Assembly (NCBI GenBank): GCA_003719395.1
Contig: RHMC01000008.1
Span: 21,251 to 85,250 of the forward strand
Origin: Streptomyces altiplanensis
GTDB lineage: Bacteria > Actinomycetota > Actinomycetes > Streptomycetales > Streptomycetaceae
DNA length: 64,000 nucleotides
Reading direction: 5' to 3'
Below are positions 1 through 9,575 of the stretch, piece after piece (position 1 is the stretch's first letter; each line of letters begins with the position of its first letter). The translations under genes and the position numbers were made by a program. The notes under the pieces were generated by a model, which had not been told where the DNA came from, ran no database searches, and saw only the letters and a program-made list of their open reading frames with translations.

Positions 1-845
1 GACGTACCCGTGCAGGTCGATCATGACGGCAGGCTGCTTGTCGATGGCGATCCGCCGGATCGCGCGCGCCTCGGGCTGGGTGGCGGTGATGAAGTCCCGG
101 TTGAGGTCGAAGCCGTTGGAGTTGGCGCGGGTGCCGGCGATCCGCCCGTCGGGGTTGGCGGTCACATTGAGGTAGATGCGGGTCTTCGCCAGCAGATCGG
201 CGGTCTTGCGGTCCTTCGCCTTCGCGAGCTCCTCGATGAGCTTCAGGGCGGCGTCCGTGCCCTCCCACTCATTGCCGTGGATGTTGTTGTTGATGAACAC
301 CGGCGCCTTGTAGTCCGCCTTGACGCGCCGGTCCTTGGCGGCGGCGGCCGGCGCGTTCTCGATCAGCTCCCGCATCCGCTCCTGCTCGCGGGCCTCACGG
401 TCGCTCTCCGGCGCGGTCACGGTCACCAGGTACAGCTGATGGCCGCCGGCGGACCGCCCGGCGACCTCGACGCTGACCCGGTCGCCCAGCTTCTGCAGCT
501 CGTTGAGTTTCGGGGCGATGGAGTGGTACGGCGTGAGCCCCAGCTTGATGGACTTGTCGGCCGGGTCCGGCGCGGGCGGGGTGAGGCGGGTACGGCGCGG
601 ATATCCGCCGTCGTGCCGCGGCCCGGAGGACGCCCGGCCGTCGAGCGCCGCGGCGGCGGCGCCCGCCGGTGTGCGCGCCGCCTTCCCCTGGCCGCCGTCG
701 GCCCGTTCCCGGTGAACCCCGTTCCCTCCCCGCGGCCGTCGGCGGGTGGGCCGGGCCGGGCGGCGGCGGGGACGGAGGAGAGCAGAAGTGCGCCTGCCAC
801 GGCGGCGGTGGTGATGAGGAGAGGTCTCGGTATGCCTGTGCCCAT
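1..845 (-). CDS. M14 zinc carboxypeptidase, secreted (C-terminus outside window)
   Basis: A secreted metallocarboxypeptidase that would trim C-terminal residues from extracellular peptides. The ATG at 845 follows a GGAGA ribosome site and opens a signal peptide (LLITTAAVAGALLLSS, then AAA). The catalytic part lies in another frame and reads PYHSIAPKLNELQKLGDRV, then NNIHGNEWEG with the HxxE zinc ligands, then ANPDGR and SNGFDLNRDF, all typical of family M14. The change of frame falls between about 600 and 760 and is probably a sequence error. The protein runs off the left edge, so the third zinc histidine and catalytic glutamate are not visible. Confidence 0.85.
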
Positions 846-1153
846 GCGTGTCTCCGGATGCGTCGGAAGCGATCAGGGATGATCGTTACGCAGGGTCTAC
901 CTGGTGAATCCCCCCACAACAAGAGGGCGTTGCACACCCGGCGCCGGGGAGGGGGCCTCGGCGAAGCCGGTGGCCGGAGCGGCCCCCGGTCCGTGCGGGC
1001 GGACGCGGGACGGCTCCCGCCCGGGAACCCCGCCCGGCGGATCCGGTCACCATCGGCCGTCACGGTGGCACCGCGCACGGTCCGCTCCGCCCCGTACCCG
1101 CCTGCGGGCAGAACGCGAGTGACGAGCGTGGTCACGCCTTGTACGGTCCACCC
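846..1153. other. intergenic region, divergent promoters
   Basis: About 308 bases separate the divergent carboxypeptidase and acetyltransferase genes. I see no gene, RNA or repeat here. It should hold both promoters; the only one I can point to is a TACGGT -10-like box at 1142-1147, six bases before the acetyltransferase ATG. Confidence 0.5.
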
Positions 1154-1676
1154 ATGCCGTTCCTGCCCCCCTCCCTGCGCCTGACGCGACTGCGTGACGA
1201 TCACGCCCCGGCCCTTCTCGCCTTCGAGCTGGAGAACCGCGCCTACTTCGCGCGGTCGGTGCCCGACCGGGGCGACGACTACTTCACCCGCTTCGAGGCC
1301 CGTCACGCCGCCCTCCTCGCCGAGCAGGAAGCCGGCCTGTGCCACTTCCACCTCCTCGTGGACGAGCGGGGCGCCGTCCTCGGACGCGTCAACCTGGTCG
1401 ACGTACGGACGCGACCGCGACCTGGGCTACCGCATCGCCGAGCGGGTCGCGGGCCGGGGCCTGGCGGTCGCGTCCGTGCGGGAGATCCTCACGCTCGCCG
1501 CGACCGACTACGGCCTCGAAGCCCTCACCGCGGCCACCACCGCCGACAACCCCGCCTCGCGCGCCGTCCTCACCCGGGCCGGCTTCGTCCCGGTCGGCGA
1601 CACCGACCTGGACGGCCGGCCGGGTACGCGGTACCAGGTCAGCCTCGGGCAGTGGATAGGCTGTTCGCATGCGTGA
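1154..1676 (+). CDS. GNAT acetyltransferase (RimJ/RimL-like), frameshifted
   Basis: A GCN5-related N-acetyltransferase of the RimJ/RimL type, which moves acetyl from acetyl-CoA to an amine, usually a protein N-terminus. N-terminal residues LRLTRLRDDHAPALLAFEL and YFARSVPDR are in the first frame; the acetyl-CoA half (LGYRIAERVAGRGLA, then NPASRAVLTRAGF) is in another, so one base is lost near 1400. The ATG at 1154 has no ribosome site but follows a TACGGT box by six bases, suggesting a leaderless message. The stop overlaps the start of the EI24 gene, so the two are probably cotranscribed. Confidence 0.8.
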
Positions 1677-2462
1677 TCTCGGGGTGGGCTTCGGCTACTT
1701 GATGAAGGGCCAGCGGTGGGTCGGCCGCCACGGCAAGTCCTACGGCTTCGGGCTGCTGCCCGGCCTGGTGACCTTCGTGCTGTACGCCGGCGCCCTCATC
1801 GGGCTCGTCTACGGCGCCGACGACCTCGCGGCCTGGGCCACACCCTTCGCCGACGACTGGGGCTCGCCCTGGCTCGGCCTCTTCCGCGGTGCGCTGACCG
1901 CCCTGCTCTTCGCCCTCGCGCTGTTCCTCGCGGTGATCACCTTCACCGCCGTGACGCTGCTCGTCGGCCAGCCCTTCTACGAGGAGCTGTCCGAGCGCGT
2001 CGACCGCTCCGTGTCCCCCGACGGCACCGCCCCCGAGTCGGATCTCCCGCTCGTCCGCGAGCTGTGGATCTCCGCCCGCGACAGCGTGCGCGTCCTGGCC
2101 CGGGTGGTGCTGTACGGCGTCCTGCTCTTCGCCTGCGGTTTCATCCCCGTCGTCGGCCAGACCGTCGTCCCCGTGCTCGGCTTCTGCGTCTCCGGCTTCT
2201 TCCTCGCGCACGAGCTGACATCCGTGGCGCTCCAGCGGCGCGGCGTCGAGCTGAAGCAGCGCCTCACCCTGCTGCGCGGCCGCCGCCTGCTCACCCTCGG
2301 CTTCGGCGTCCCGCTCACCCTCGCGTTCCTCGTGCCGCTGGTCGCGGTCTTCCTGATGCCGGGCGCGGTGGCCGGTGCGACGCTGATGCGCGGGACCTGC
2401 TGGAGGAGCCGTCGGCCGACGCGGACCACGCCGGCGCGGCCCTGCCCCCCGCCACCGCGTAG
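1669..2462 (+). CDS. EI24 domain-containing membrane protein, frameshifted near the end
   Basis: A multi-spanning membrane protein of the EI24 (CysZ-like) family. Hydrophobic segments are clear, for example LLPGLVTFVLYAGALIGLVY and LTALLFALALFLAVITF, with the family signature VGQPFYEELSERV between them and later FIPVVGQTVVPVLGF. CysZ relatives are linked to sulfate uptake, but the role of actinobacterial members is not established. It starts eight bases inside the acetyltransferase gene. Near 2390 one G appears to be missing: the expected tail ARDLLEEPSADADH and the stop at 2462 are in a different frame. Confidence 0.8.
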
Positions 2463-2466
2463 GCGG

Positions 2467-3197
2467 CTACCGCGCAGGCACCTCCACCAGGACGAGACCC
2501 GCCCCGTCCGGCGCCGCCTCGGCGAGCGCCGTACCGTCGGGGCCCCACACCGCGCTCAGCCCGCAGGCGTCGTACGGCCCCGCCCGTCCCACGTGATTGG
2601 CGAGGACGACGTACAGCCCGTGGTCCCTCGCCCGCGCCGGATAGACCGCGAGGCGCTCCCGCTCGCCGTTCCCCCTCCCGTACAGCGAACTCGCCATGTA
2701 GACGCGGCAGGCGTCGGCGGCGGCCGCTCCGCGACGTCCGGGAAGTGGCTGTCGAAGCACGTCGCCAGCGCGAACCGCACACCGTCCAGCTCGAACCGCC
2801 CGTCGCCCGTGCCCGGTGCGAAGACGTCGCGTTCGTTCTCGTACAGATGCTGCTTGTCGTAACGGGTGAGCAGTGCGCCGTCCGGACCGAGGACGACGAC
2901 CGCGATGGCGGGCCGGCCGCCGCCGTCCACGGCCGGGGCCGCGCAGTTGACCACGGCCGCCGTGGCCGTCTCGCGGCAGGCCGCCCTGACCGGTTCCAGG
3001 CGCGGGTCGCCGGGCGTGACGAGCAGCGACGGATCCCGGGCGAGCAGTTCCAGTTCGTACCCGGTCAGGGACAGTTCGGCGAAGCCGGTGACACGGGCTC
3101 CGCGCCCGGCCGCCTCCCGGACGTACGCCGCCATCCGCTGCGCGTTCGCGCCGACGGAACCGGGCTCGGACGTGAACTGCGCGGTGGCTACGATCAT
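2467..3197 (-). CDS. carbon-nitrogen hydrolase (nitrilase superfamily), frameshifted
   Basis: An amidase or nitrilase-type hydrolase that cleaves C-N bonds outside peptides. The Glu-Lys-Cys catalytic triad is visible: E in FAELSLTGYELE, K in YDKQHLYENE and C in ATCFDSHFPD. After the cysteine the frame changes near 2730, and the remainder (VYMASSLYG, then DHGLYVVLANHVGRAG and the final VLVEVPAR) is in the next frame. Total length of about 240 residues fits the family. The ATG at 3197 has no ribosome site but lies seven bases after GATACT, so the message may be leaderless. The substrate is unknown. Confidence 0.82.
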
Positions 3198-3255
3198 GAG
3201 GTCCAGTATCCGCGAAGCGCTTGATGGCCGGACGCCCGGGCGCCAGCATCACCCC

Positions 3256-3864
3256 ATGACCGAAGTGACCGCCGTAGCCGTCATCACCCTCCTCGCCGTC
3301 GTCAGCCCGGGCGCCGACTTCGCGATGGTCGTCCGCAACAGCTGCCTCTACGGGCGTACGACCGGCCTGTTCGCCGCCGGCGGAGTCGCCGCGGGCGTCC
3401 TCGTCCACGTGACGTACACGATGCTCGGCGTCGGACTGCTGATCGCCTCGTCGACCGAGCTCTTCACCGCGATCAAGCTGGCGGGCGCGGCCTACCTCGT
3501 CTACGTCGGCGTCCGGACCTTCACCGCCCGCGCCGACCTCACCGTCGACCTGGAGGCGAAGCCGGAACCGGGCCCGCTCGGCGCGCTGCGTTCCGGCTTC
3601 CTCACCAACGTCCTCAACCCGAAGACGACACTCTTCGTCGTGTCGACCTTCACCCAGGTGGTCGGGCCGGGGACACCCGTGTGGCAGCAGGCCGGCTACG
3701 GCGTGTTCATGTCGGCCGCCCACCTCGGGTGGTTCGGTGCGGTCGCGCTCTTCTTCTCCGACTCCCGGCTGCGCGCGGCCCTGCTGCGCCGCCAGAAGGC
3801 CCTCAACCGCGCGATCGGCTCGGCACTGGTCGGGCTCGGAGTCACCCTGGGCTTCGCCCGCTGA
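3256..3864 (+). CDS. LysE/RhtB family amino-acid exporter
   Basis: A 202-residue inner-membrane exporter of the LysE/RhtB family, which expels amino acids or derivatives. It begins with the family's N-terminal helix containing the SPGADFAMVVRNS motif, followed by GRTTGLFAAGGVAAG, LAGAAYLVYVGVRTF and GFLTNVLNPKTTLFVVS, the usual order of six helices. It is intact and divergent from the nitrilase-like gene. No adjacent LysG-type regulator is seen, so the substrate cannot be assigned. Confidence 0.88.
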   Translation: MTEVTAVAVITLLAVVSPGADFAMVVRNSCLYGRTTGLFAAGGVAAGVLVHVTYTMLGVGLLIASSTELFTAIKLAGAAYLVYVGVRTFTARADLTVDLEAKPEPGPLGALRSGFLTNVLNPKTTLFVVSTFTQVVGPGTPVWQQAGYGVFMSAAHLGWFGAVALFFSDSRLRAALLRRQKALNRAIGSALVGLGVTLGFAR

Positions 3865-3883
3865 CCTCCTCCCCGCCGCCCGG

Positions 3884-3907
3884 CGGAAGCCCGCCCGCGG
3901 GCTTCCG
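3884..3907. terminator. bidirectional hairpin between convergent genes
   Basis: A perfect 11-bp inverted repeat, CGGAAGCCCGC and GCGGGCTTCCG with a two-base centre, sits between the convergent LysE and C15-like genes. No T-run follows on either side, as is usual in Streptomyces. Confidence 0.7.
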
Positions 3908-3942
3908 CTACGGCGTGCCGGCCGCTTCCGCTACGGCGTGCC
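3901..3942. repeat. 19-bp direct duplication at a gene end
   Basis: GCTTCCGCTACGGCGTGCC occurs twice, at 3901-3919 and 3924-3942, with a 23-bp period. The second copy contains the stop codon of the C15-like gene and the first overlaps the terminator arm, so the 3' end of that gene appears to have been locally duplicated. Confidence 0.7.
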
Positions 3943-5247
3943 CGCCGCCACCGTCACGATCGCCCGCACCTGCGCGACGATGTCCAGCCGGTTGCGTACG
4001 AACGCGGGGTCGGTCACCTCGGTGGTGTTGCCCGCACCGAACTGCAGCACCGGCGTGTGCACATGCCCGCCGGGCAGCTCCTTCAGCCCGAGGCGGTCGC
4101 GCAGCAGCGTCGACCCGGTACGCGATCTCGTTGGAGAGGTAGTCGCCGCCCCCGCCCGCGCGGCGGTCGAGCCCGCGGTCGGGCCGTCCGGGCGGACCAC
4201 GGGGGCGGTCGCGCCCGCCGGGATCTCGGTCACCGACGTGTTGTCGTACACCGGGAAGCGGCCGGTGTCCGCGGCCACGATCTCCCGGTACGGGAGCGTG
4301 GTCGCCGTCCACTGCGGCTGCGAGGCGGGACCGGCCACCGGAACGGTCTCCGTGCGCGAGACGTTCTCGTTGTCCGGGAAGCCGCCGCGCCAGGCCCCGT
4401 TGAAGCGCTCGACGTCGATCCGGCCGACCCGCCCCTGGCTGACGGTGGTGAAGAGGTCGAGGTGCGGCAGGTGCGGGCGCAGGGCGCGCTCGACCGTGCC
4501 GTCCGCGAAGTCCTGCCAGCGGACCGGGAAGACGGCCGTCTCGATCCGCGCGGGGCCGGCGGCGGTCCGTACCACCGTGCCGTCCAGCGCGAGCGCCGTC
4601 GCGCCCGACGGGTTGCTGATCCGCACGTCCCGGTCCAGCGTGAACGGGTCGAAGCCGGTGACGAGCACCCGCTTCATGCCCTTGCCCGCTGCCGCCGTCT
4701 CCGTCGCCGGGAAGCGGATCGTGTCCTGGCCGCGCGACGACCGCTCCAGCCGGTCCAGCAGTTTCGCCCGCGCCGCACCGGAGAGCCCGAACGGCGCCTG
4801 CCACTGCCGCAGCTCGCGGGTCATGCCCAGCCGCGCCCAGTACAGCGGCCGGTCGTCGTCCCGGCTCAGGGCCGCCCGTCGCCCGCCACCGTCCTTTTGG
4901 GGAAGCGCTTCGCGCCCTTCGTGTTCCGCCGGGCCCCGCCCCTGCGCCCGGTCCACGGCGCGCTGCCACAGCCGCGATCCGTGCCGTACGACGGCCCGCT
5001 CGGCCGCGGCGTACGACCGCGCACCGCTCAGCGTCTTCCCGAAGTCCGCCGCCACGGCGTCGAATCCGCTGCGCCGCAGGATCTCCTGCGGCGCGGCCCG
5101 TTCCAGCCGCTGCTCCTCGACGGTGGCCGGATCCACCGCCACCGGCTCCGCCGCCGTGGCGGGCAGCGCCCCGAGGAGGGGGACGAGCGTGAGGAACGCG
5201 ACGCCGAGTGCGTGGCGCCGGAGACGTGCCGGGCGTATCGGGGACAC
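3931..5247 (-). CDS. secreted pyroglutamyl-peptidase-like (C15 fold) protein, two frame breaks
   Basis: An exported protein of about 438 residues whose second half resembles pyroglutamyl peptidase I (MEROPS C15): KRVLVTGFDPFTLDRDVRIS is the classic N-terminal motif, followed by VFPVRWQDFADG. The GTG at 5247, preceded by GGAAGGA, gives a signal peptide (LGVAFLTLVPLLGALPATAA). It differs from cytoplasmic C15 enzymes by the signal and a long N-terminal extension. GGGDYLSNEIAYRV, equivalent to the region around the catalytic cysteine of C15, is in another frame between breaks near 4118 and 4155; the cysteine seems replaced by aspartate, so peptidase activity is doubtful. Confidence 0.72.
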   Translation of the reverse strand: MSPIRPARLRRHALGVAFLTLVPLLGALPATAAEPVAVDPATVEEQRLERAAPQEILRRSGFDAVAADFGKTLSGARSYAAAERAVVRHGSRLWQRAVDRAQGRGPAEHEGREALPQKDGGGRRAALSRDDDRPLYWARLGMTRELRQWQAPFGLSGAARAKLLDRLERSSRGQDTIRFPATETAAAGKGMKRVLVTGFDPFTLDRDVRISNPSGATALALDGTVVRTAAGPARIETAVFPVRWQDFADGTVERALRPHLPHLDLFTTVSQGRVGRIDVERFNGAWRGGFPDNENVSRTETVPVAGPASQPQWTATTLPYREIVAADTGRFPVYDNTSVTEIPAGATAPVVRPDGPTAGSTAARAGAATTSPTRSRTGSTLLRDRLGLKELPGGHVHTPVLQFGAGNTTEVTDPAFVRNRLDIVAQVRAIVTVAAGTP

Positions 5248-5300
5248 GGGTGATCCTTCCGTCGGGTGGCGGAAGTATCCCGGTACGCCAGCGACTTGCG

Positions 5301-5876
5301 CTACGGGGCGGGCTCGTGCTGCAGGAGGGAGAGGAAGTCGCGGAAGGCGGCCGGCATGTCCACCGCCCGCGGATCGAGCAGCCACTGGTACTGGAGCCCG
5401 TCCATGACCGCCACCAGAAGCGGCGCCGCCCGTTCCGGCGTCAGCCCGCCGGGCAGCCGGTCACCGTACTCGGCGCGCAGGGCGGCCGCCATGTCCCCGC
5501 GGACCTGGGCGTAGCGGTGGGTGAAGAACTCCCGCACCGGGTGGTCCTCGGTCACGCTCTCGCCCAGCAGCGCGGAGAAGGTCTGTACGACGCCGGGGCG
5601 CATCGCGTTGTACTCCACCAGCGAGTCGAGCAGGTCCAGCCGCCGGGCCGCGGCGCCGCGCCCCGGACCGCCGGTGTCCCACTGGTCGCGCTCCTCCAGG
5701 ACGGCGACGAGCAGGGCCTCCTTGGTGGGGAAGTAGTGGAGCAGCCCCTGCTGGGTCAGGCCCACGCGCTCGGCGACCGCGCTCACCGAGGCTCCCCGGT
5801 AGCCGCGTTCGGCGATCACTTCGAGGGCCGCGCGGAGGATCTCCGCCCGCCGCTCCTGGCTCCTGGCCCTGGCCAT
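5301..5876 (-). CDS. TetR family transcriptional regulator
   Basis: A 191-residue TetR-type regulator. The N-terminal helix-turn-helix reads ILRAALEVIAERGYRGASVS, then AVAERVGLTQQGLLHYFPTK; the C-terminal half is a TetR ligand-binding domain. It is intact and divergent from the GH3 glucosidase gene, with about 140 bases between them, so it probably represses that gene in response to a sugar or glycoside. The effector is unknown. Confidence 0.88.
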   Translation of the reverse strand: MARARSQERRAEILRAALEVIAERGYRGASVSAVAERVGLTQQGLLHYFPTKEALLVAVLEERDQWDTGGPGRGAAARRLDLLDSLVEYNAMRPGVVQTFSALLGESVTEDHPVREFFTHRYAQVRGDMAAALRAEYGDRLPGGLTPERAAPLLVAVMDGLQYQWLLDPRAVDMPAAFRDFLSLLQHEPAP

Positions 5877-6019
5877 CGTCCCGGTTCCTTCCCCTCGTAC
5901 GTGCTGGCAGGACGGTACGTCGTCCCCGTAAATCTCGGAAGGGTGACGAACCCTACCGCCCTACAAGTGGACGCGTGACGATGGAGGCACCAGCAGGACT
6001 TCGACGAGGAGGTACCGCC

Positions 6020-8478
6020 GTGGCAGCCGAACCCCCCACCCAGGACGCCGGCCGGATGCGCGAGGAGGCCGTCGAAGCGGCCCTCGGCAGGCTCGGCCTG
6101 GACGCCAAGACCCGCCTGCTCGCCGGCCGGGACATGTGGTCGCTGCCCGCGCTCCCCGAGATCGGCCTGAAGTCCCTGGTCATGTCCGACGGCCCGGTCG
6201 GTGTCCGCGGTGTCCGCTGGACCGCCGACGACCCGTCGTTCGTGCTGCCGTCACCGACCGCGCTCGCCGCGACCTGGGACCCGGAGCTCGCGCGCCGCGT
6301 CGGCCGCCTGCTCGCCCAGGAGGCCCGCCGCAAGGGCGTGCACGTCCTCCTCGCGCCGACCGTGAACCTGCACCGCTCGCCGCTGGGCGGCCGGCACTTC
6401 GAGTGCTGCTCCGAAGACCCGTACCTCACCGGCGAGATCGGCTCCGGTTACGTGCGGGGGGTCCAGGAAGGTGGCGTCGGCGCCACCGTCAAGCACTTCG
6501 TCGCCAACGACGCCGAGACCGACCGTTTCACCGTCGACAACGTCATCGACCCCCGCCCGCTGCGCGAGCTGTACCTGGCGCCCTTCGAGGCCATCGTCAA
6601 GAATGCCCGCCCCTGGGGCGTCATGGCGGCGTACAACCAGGTCAACGGCGTCACCATGACCGAGCACCGCCACCTCCAGAACGAGGTGCTGCGCGGCGAG
6701 TGGGGCTTCGACGGCTTCGTCGTCTCCGACTGGACGGCCGCCCGCTCCACCACCGGCGGTATCGAGGGCGGCCTCGACGTCGCCATGCCGGGCCCCGCCA
6801 CGGTCTCGGCGACGCGCTCGCCGACGCGGTCAGGTCGGGCGAGGCCGCCGAGTCCGCCGTCGACGGCGCCGTACGCAACGTCCTGCGGCTCGCCGCCCGC
6901 GTCGGCGCCCTGGAAGGCGCCCCGCCCGTCGTCACCGAACCGCCGGCGGCGGTCGACGGGCAGGCGCTGGCCCGCGAGGTGGCCGTCGCGGCGTTCGTCC
7001 TCCTGCGCAACGAGAACCACGCCCTCCCCGTCGACCCCTCCAAGCTCCGCAAGCTCGCCCTCATCGGCGCGGCGGCCCGCGACGCGCGCATCCTGGGCGG
7101 CGGCTCCGCCACCGTCTTCCCCGAGCGGGTCGTCGCCCCTCTCGACGGCCTCGCCGCCGCCCTTGCGGACTCCGCCCCGACCTACGCCGTCGGGGCCGAT
7201 CCCAGCGACGAACTCGGCCCCGCCGACAAGGGGTTCACCCTCCAGGCCGTCTGCCGCGACACCGTCGGCGGCATCATCGGTACGCGCTCGCTTCCCGGCG
7301 GCCAGGTGCAGTGGATCGGCAGCGACCTGCCGGACGGTGTCACCCACGAGGCACTCCACAGCGTCGAGGTCAGGGGCACCTTCACCCCGCGCGAGAGCGG
7401 CGAGCACGTCTTCGGCACCCGCGGCCTCGGCGCGTTCACGCTGACCGTCGCCGGCGAGGTGCTCTACGACGGCGTCCAGGAAATGGGTGACGAGGGCGAC
7501 CCCTTCGAGGCGCTCTTCGGCGCTCCGGCCGAGCGCGGCCGCGTCCGCCTCACCGCGGGCGAGCCGGTCGGGGTCTCCCTCGTCCACCCCGTCGCGGGGA
7601 CGGCCGGCGCCCCGCTCCCGGCGGTCGTGTTCTCGTTCCTGCACGGGGCGCCGCGGCGCGACGGCGACGAAGTGATCGCCGAGGCCGTCGAAGCGGCCCG
7701 TGACGCCGACACGGCGGTCGTCGTGGTCGCACGACCGAGCGCGTGGAGTCGGAGGGCTTCGACCGTACGGACCTGCGTCTGCCGGGCCGCCAGGACGACC
7801 TGGTCCGCGCGGTGGCCGCCGCCAACCCGAACACCGTCGTGGTCGTCAACTCCGGCTCCCCGGTGGAGATGCCGTGGCGCGAGGACGTGGCGGCGGTACT
7901 GCTCAGCTGGTTCCCCGGCCAGGAGGGCGGCGCCGCCCTCGGCGACGAGCTGCTCGGCGCCGTCGAGCCGGGCGGCGGCTGCCCACCACCTGGCCGGCCG
8001 CCCTCGCCGACGCACCGGTGACGCAGGTCGTGCCGACGGAGGGCGAACTGCGCTACGAGGAGGGCCTGTTCATCGGCTACCGCGCCTGGGACAGGGCCGG
8101 CGCCGTCCCCGCGTACCCGTTCGGCCACGGCCTGGGCTACACCACCTGGGAGTACGAGTCCCTGGAGGTGACCCCCACGACGGCCAGGATCCGGGTCCGC
8201 AACACCGGGTCACGCACCGGCCGGGAGGTCGTCCAGGTCTACCTGGCCCCGCAGGCGGACCCGGTGGAGCGCCGGTGCGCTGGCTGGCGGGGTTCGCGGG
8301 CGTCGAGGCGGGGCCGGGCGAGTGTGCGGAGGCGCGGATCGCGCTGCCGGGCCGCACGTTCGAGGTCTGGGACGAGGAGACCGGCTCCTGGTCCTTCGTC
8401 CCCGGCACGTACGAGGTCCGGACGGGCCGTTCCCTCGCCGACATCCGCCTGACCGCGACCCTGGACATCGAGGACTGA
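6020..8478 (+). CDS. GH3 beta-glucosidase, about four frame breaks
   Basis: A glycoside hydrolase family 3 enzyme of about 820 residues that releases terminal beta-linked glucose. The GTG at 6020 is preferred over the in-frame GTG at 5975 because GAGGAGG lies seven bases upstream. The first domain contains KHFVANDAETDR and the nucleophile aspartate in GFVVSDWTA. A PA14-like insert follows (FTPRESGEHVFGTRG), then the second GH3 domain (VVVVNSGSPVEMPW, YPFGHGLGYTTWEY) and a fibronectin-III-like tail (REVVQVYLAP). This resembles bacterial PA14-containing GH3 glucosidases. Frame changes fall near 6807, 7735, 7975 and 8280 and are probably sequence errors. No signal peptide is seen, suggesting cytoplasmic action on imported oligosaccharides. 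Confidence 0.85.
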
Positions 8479-8597
8479 CCCCCCCGGGGGCCTGTTCCCC
8501 CATTCCGCCCCTCCCCGTGACCGGAGGGCAGGACCCGGTCCCGGGAAGGGGGCGGCGGGGAGCAGCCCCGCAGGGCACCCGGGCCCGTACCCGCTGC

Positions 8598-9551
8598 CTA
8601 CCCCCGCACCCCGAACCCGTAGACCGTCGCCGAGGCGAAGACCTCACCCGGTCGCAGGACCACCGCCGGGAACTCCGGCCGGTTCGGCGAATCGGGGAAG
8701 TGCTGGGTCTCCAGCGCGACCCCGTCGAACCCGTCCGGCGTGTAGACCTGCACCCCCGGCTCGGTCGTCGCGACGGTCACCACGCGCCCCGACCCCGGGT
8801 CGTACAGCTCACCCACCACCTCGGCCTCGTCCGTCACACCCTTGTCCAGCACGAAGTTGTGGTCGTACCCGTCCCCGAGCACCCGCGCCTCACGGAAGTC
8901 GAACCGCGACCCCGCCACCGGCCGGATCTCCCCGGTCGGTATCCCGCCCCCGTCCACCGGAGTCACCGCCCCGGCCGCGAGCCGCAGTTCGTACGGACCG
9001 CCGCTCCCGAGACTCCAGTACGTGTGGTTCGTCAGGTTCACCACGGTCGGCGCGTCCGTCACCGCCCGGTAGGCGATCCGCAGCGCCCCGCCCTCCTCCA
9101 GCGTGTACGTCGCCGAGACCTCGACCCGCCCCGGAAAGCCCTCTTCACCGTCGGGGCTGACCCGCGAGAGCCGCACCCCGTGCGGAGCCACCGCCTCCGC
9201 GTCCCACACCCGCTTGTCGAAACCGCGCTCGCCGCCGTGCAGGCTGTTGCCCGGCGCGCTGTTGCGCGCCAGGGCGTACGTCCGCCCGTCCAGCTCGAAA
9301 GCCGCGCCCGCGATCCGGTTCGCGTACCGGCCGACCAGCGCCCCGAAGTACGGCTCCGGGCGCTCCAGGTAGCCGGCGAGACGGTCGAACCCGACCGCGA
9401 CAGCGCCCACCCGCCCGTCCCGGTCCGGTACTTCCACCGACTGGACGATCCCGCCGTACGTCAGGACGCGCACCACCACCCCGTCCCGTTCCAGGACCCA
9501 GCGGTGGACGGGCGTGCCGTCGTCGAGCGTGCCGAAGAGTTCCGCATTCAT
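8598..9551 (-). CDS. galM: aldose 1-epimerase
   Basis: Galactose mutarotase, interconverting alpha and beta anomers of hexoses. The 317-residue protein is intact and has the family landmarks: GRYANRIAGAAFELDG near residue 75, NSLHGGERGFDKRVW with a substrate histidine, VVNLTNHTYWSLGS with the catalytic histidine, and GDGYDHNFVLD. It is convergent with the GH3 glucosidase gene, which fits a role in using the released sugars. Confidence 0.93.
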   Translation of the reverse strand: MNAELFGTLDDGTPVHRWVLERDGVVVRVLTYGGIVQSVEVPDRDGRVGAVAVGFDRLAGYLERPEPYFGALVGRYANRIAGAAFELDGRTYALARNSAPGNSLHGGERGFDKRVWDAEAVAPHGVRLSRVSPDGEEGFPGRVEVSATYTLEEGGALRIAYRAVTDAPTVVNLTNHTYWSLGSGGPYELRLAAGAVTPVDGGGIPTGEIRPVAGSRFDFREARVLGDGYDHNFVLDKGVTDEAEVVGELYDPGSGRVVTVATTEPGVQVYTPDGFDGVALETQHFPDSPNRPEFPAVVLRPGEVFASATVYGFGVRG

Positions 9552-9575
9552 GATCCGAAACCCTATGCGAACGGC

